Positions 61,801 to 64,000 of a stretch of 64,000 bases of DNA are shown here, piece by piece; positions within the stretch are counted from its first letter, which is position 1; each line of letters starts with the position of its first letter. The stretch is taken from NCBI GenBank assembly GCA_015501075.1, contig JADNYJ010000025.1:62001-126000 (forward strand). The letters are read 5' to 3'. Source of the DNA: Gymnopilus junonius. Lineage: Eukaryota > Basidiomycota > Agaricomycetes > Agaricales > Galerinaceae. The translations under genes and the position numbers were made by a program. The notes under the pieces were generated by a model that saw only the letters and a program-made list of their open reading frames with translations, did no database searches and was not told where the DNA came from.

Positions 61801-62866
61801 TACTCTGACACTCGACCAAGATTGGAGGGGCTCTAAACAGCAGCGGGGCTGCTGGGCTCATGCGGGGAGCAAGCACTGGTGGTGCACCTCACGGAGTGCA
61901 AGGGTCATCCATGGGCAAGACATAGTGGAATGGCCAGGGGCCGGAGGGGTACTGTACAGAAACCTTGTAAAGTCAATTATAGGGCTTCGCCCTCGGAGAC
62001 TATAACATCACTCAAAAAAAAAAAAAAAAAAAAAAATCCAACCTCATGCTCTTACAGATAGACTTTCGGACCACGCCATCATAAGGTCTCTCTCTGCACT
62101 ATCATTGAGCCTTTTTGACTCCCTCCTCAACTTTGATGATGTTGAAGATGTGCCCTCCATTGTATTTTCCCGAGAAGCCTTCAAGAAGAACATCCATGTA
62201 GCCCATGGATTATCTGTCACTTCACGAGCTCACGATTACACCGCCGACGGGAACACTAACACAGGTATCCCATTGCCTATCCACACCTCCTTTGATATGA
62301 CAACAGGAAGAGCGCTGCCATCGTCAATCATCGTTGCAGCTCATATTTTCCAACATCGATGGAAAATTATGCTCACTTCTTGGACAACTTTTCCATCCCG
62401 CACTATCAACGACCCACGCAACAGGCTTTTGTTGTACAAACCTGTGGAACATGCCCTGGATCGCTCACAGCTTTGCATCAATGTCGATTCAACTCAAGGC
62501 CTCGAGTCGATCTTCAAATTTCACCTATTGGATGAGACAATCAGGTCCAAGTCGCTTACAGAACGTGCTTGGGGATTAGGTGTAGTACCGGTCAGGAATA
62601 TCCAATCTTATAGGGCAGAAGACTTTCATATGACATTTGGCGACCTCGACGGCCAAGCCATTCACTGGCCACCGAAGTCCAAATTTTGGCCTTCCCGATG
62701 GCTCATGGCCTTACATGCTGCAATAGCAATGCGTTATGCTCAGGAGCACTATTCGTATCCAATGAGTGCAAATTTCCCCTACGACATCTCGGGCGATGTA
62801 AAAACTCTAAGCATAGTAGGTGCCGTCCACACAGTAATGGCCGTGGCCGCCGTGGCAGGTGAATGA
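55802..62866 (+). CDS. Crinkler-type ubiquitin-like header with HNH nuclease, split by a LINE
   Basis: Exons 55802-56162 and 62058-62866, joined at phase 1, give about 389 aa. The header domain (FVIQVHPTASISSLTQKIL, ILLWKTADPIV, LQPMKAIGHYF) resembles Crinkler N-termini. After the intron a linker (LNFDDVEDVPS, REAFKKNI) leads to a C-terminal HNH_2-like nuclease: ALPSSIIVAAHIF (first His), RNRLLLYKPVEHALDRSQLC (Asn and His/Asp) and FHLLD. In this effector class the header is joined to various nuclease or toxin-like domains that act on DNA. The intron would be 50 nt without the LINE; its donor appears to be GC rather than GT. The reading frame of both exons is intact, but the 5.8-kb insertion makes correct splicing doubtful. 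The intron phase equals that of the paralogue at 52187. Confidence 0.65.
56191..56202. repeat. Left LINE target-site duplication
   Basis: ATCCAACCTCAT at 56191-56202 recurs at 62036-62047 directly after the poly-A tail of the LINE, a 12-bp duplication made at insertion. Confidence 0.9.
56378..57600 (+). pseudogene. LINE ORF1 (gag-like), mutated
   Basis: It opens at ATG 56378 (MLPKAKPTPVSNVNDHHLRSV) and stays in one frame to about 57265 with five stops, all TGA (56489, 56627, 56684, 56750, 57116). A one-base shift near 57260 moves the frame into a segment that runs to the stop at 57598. A coiled-coil-like region (IDEKIDSRLKDIKEVMKQFKQ) is visible in the middle. In LINEs the ORF1 protein binds the element's RNA. 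I see no clear zinc knuckles. The stop overlaps the likely ORF2 start (ATGATTGA). Confidence 0.75.
57593..61567 (+). pseudogene. LINE ORF2: endonuclease, RT, RNase H; six TGA stops
   Basis: One frame is open from 57605 to 61567, interrupted only by TGA at 58229, 59102, 59339, 59495, 59894 and 61058 (and at 57602 if ATG 57593 is the start). Domains: apurinic-type endonuclease (LRILQININ, IQEPHV, WAGDFNRHHPLWD); reverse transcriptase (YRPIALLNTLGK, LFMDVEGAFPNA, IGQGDPFSMVSYLLYNADLL, and the active-site box LGYVDDVAAMA); RNase H (VFTDGSGYDNNVGAAAI, TYEAEGIG, IYTDSQALLM, WISGHTDVPGNEKVN); and a Cys/His tail (PRCLQCAE, KHFLFECPAY). Every stop sits where Arg is plausible, as expected of CGA-to-TGA mutation. 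No frameshift occurs in about 4 kb, so decay was by point mutation only. Confidence 0.9.
62036..62047. repeat. Right LINE target-site duplication
   Basis: ATCCAACCTCAT follows the poly-A tail and matches 56191-56202 exactly. The first A cannot be told apart from the tail. Confidence 0.9.
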
Positions 62867-63848
62867 GTCAGGGTAAGGTACAGGCAGCGTGGAATAAGGC
62901 TGGTGGGTGGTATGAAAAGGATGGAGGGAAGGGGATTTTTTACTAGGTGAAGCCTGACTTTCCCGACTTTCCCATTGCGGGGTTCATCATTTGAGCCAAG
63001 ACGACTTTTGCTGAAGAAGATCGAAGTGGAAGGGCCTGCAAGAAGGATTAGATGAATATACCATCGTCGCTTGGACTGCGGAGTGTATTGTGGTTTGACG
63101 ATTTGACGATAGACGTCAAGTAGTTTTTTTTCACTTCTTAAAGTTGAGCGGCAACATCCCTCGATCAGATTCCATTGTAAACAACCCGTTCTGTGTGGGA
63201 ACGGTATAAGATGAGGGGGGTTGGGTAAAGGACGGAACCATTCACAATTCCAGTCAAGTCCAGATATGGTGAGAACCCTCAGGATCACGGTCCTGAGCAA
63301 ATCTTCGAGTAAGGGTGAGCCAGTTCCTTCTATTTAGAGCTGCTCTCGTGGCTAGCTGCAAGCTGAGGGAATTTTAGCTAGTACAGGCCATTTTATACCT
63401 AAGTAGCTAGTGAAATTTTACTCTAAAATTTTAGAAGGGATAAATATGAAGAGATAGAAATGACTCAGAGAGTCTTTTTTAAGTAGGGAGCTCAACAACG
63501 AGAGATCGACGAGCACCTGTTAGTTGATGCACTAGGTTTCTAAAAATAAAATGAATTGAGTGGAATAACTTGCCTGTGGTCATCTAGCGAACATTCAATT
63601 CCTGGATCTTCATGCATCCGTTGTGAGCATGAAAATGACTAATTCCGTGCGCAACCGGAGCGCAAGCTCCACACCATTAAGCGACGAGATCTGGGTATTG
63701 GAATAGGTGTATGTAGGGTATCACAGAATACATATGATATATTGTTACGAATGAGGGTTGTAATAGGACGAAGCACTGAACGTTTTCAAGAAAATATAAT
63801 ATCACACCACAATCAGCCAGTCTTTTCAAACAGAGACGCCCCCCATCC
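62867..63848. other. Intergenic stretch, no gene seen
   Basis: About 980 bp between the Crinkler-HNH gene and the edge gene. Only short frames without motifs occur. The right part would hold the 3' flank of the minus-strand edge gene. Confidence 0.4.
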
Positions 63849-64000
63849 TCACAACGCACAGACGACCTGCATCCCATCGCTCAACACCGACTCAATCTCT
63901 TGCTCTTCCACCTTCGCTCCCTTCCCCTTCACATGTTCAATCGCACTGGTCGTCGCACTCCCAACACCCGCCCCTTGTCCACTCCCATCGCCACTCATAC
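63849..64000 (-). CDS. C-terminal end of a minus-strand gene (partial)
   Basis: On the minus strand the frame is open from the window edge to TGA at 63851-63849 and reads MSGDGSGQGAGVGSATTS, then IEHVKGKGAKVEEQEIESVLSDG. The Gly-rich part and acidic/basic C-terminus look like real protein, but no family can be named from 50 residues. The gene continues outside the window, or could be a very short separate frame. Confidence 0.4.
   Translation of the reverse strand, partial: MSGDGSGQGAGVGSATTSAIEHVKGKGAKVEEQEIESVLSDGMQVVCAL

Larger units (their letters stand above)
56203..62035 (+). mobile_element. Non-LTR retrotransposon (LINE) with APE, RT and RNase H
   Basis: The insertion is bounded by the 12-bp duplication ATCCAACCTCAT (56191-56202, 62036-62047) and ends in a run of about 22 A (from 62014). 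It has two ORFs: an ORF1 in its first kilobase and a long ORF2 at 57593-61567 with endonuclease, reverse transcriptase, RNase H and a Cys/His tail. Domain order and the presence of RNase H suggest the I/Tad group of fungal LINEs. It is full-length in structure, but its frames carry eleven TGA stops and one shift, so it should be immobile. It lies inside the single intron of the Crinkler-HNH gene, same orientation. Confidence 0.92.

Noticed and set aside
62779..63300. 173-codon minus-strand frame
   Set aside because: Overlaps the HNH gene's end and shows no motif or intron signals.

Overview
The window looks like a gene-rich contig of an agaricomycete (mushroom-forming basidiomycete). Coding regions are split by many introns of about 47-115 nt with GT...AG borders, including 11- and 13-nt micro-exons. 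The gene content also fits: CE16/GDSL esterase, PalI/SUR7 and RTA1 membrane proteins, F-box/LRR-like families, a DUF6729-exonuclease protein, a Crypton recombinase, a Tad/I-like LINE and a Crinkler-type protein. Nothing bacterial, organellar, tRNA, rRNA or CRISPR-like was seen.

Layout. 1-2.4 kb: end of an F-box-like gene, then a secreted GDSL esterase. 3.0-9.85 kb: a DNA element with 130-bp terminal inverted repeats and a target-site duplication, carrying one eroded multidomain gene (acidic region, DUF6729-like zinc domain, DEDD exonuclease, unknown conserved block, zinc-finger tail). 9.85-18.1 kb: mostly gene-poor, with a PalI/SUR7 membrane protein and a single-pass membrane protein. 18.1-23 kb: a small Cys/His protein, a Bbc1/Aim3-type proline-rich protein and the 18S rRNA dimethylase Dim1. 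23.3-36.6 kb: three copies of a lineage-specific membrane protein, with a C2H2 zinc-finger gene between copies 1 and 2 and an F-box gene plus its decayed duplicate between copies 2 and 3. 37.7-42.9 kb: a mobile-looking block with an XPG/GEN1-like flap-nuclease pseudogene and an intact Crypton tyrosine recombinase. 43.5-51.6 kb: APH-like kinase-fold protein, an unrecognised 303-aa protein, an RTA1-family protein and eIF2D. 51.6-62.9 kb: two diverging Crinkler-type ubiquitin-like proteins. One is short. The other carries a C-terminal HNH nuclease and has a full LINE inserted inside a 50-nt intron. A CACTA-like fold-back element lies between them. The last 150 bp hold the end of a minus-strand gene.

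The strongest window-wide signal is decay of mobile elements by CGA-to-TGA changes. In the LINE, eleven in-frame stops are all TGA while one reading frame stays open around them, and the only two differences between the 130-bp TIR arms are CpG-to-TpG/CpA. This fits deamination of methylated CpG. The Crypton reading frame, by contrast, is unbroken. Several presumably conserved host genes (Bbc1-like, eIF2D, RTA1) each show one frame break, so small assembly errors are also possible. Exon borders were read by eye from phase and splice consensus.
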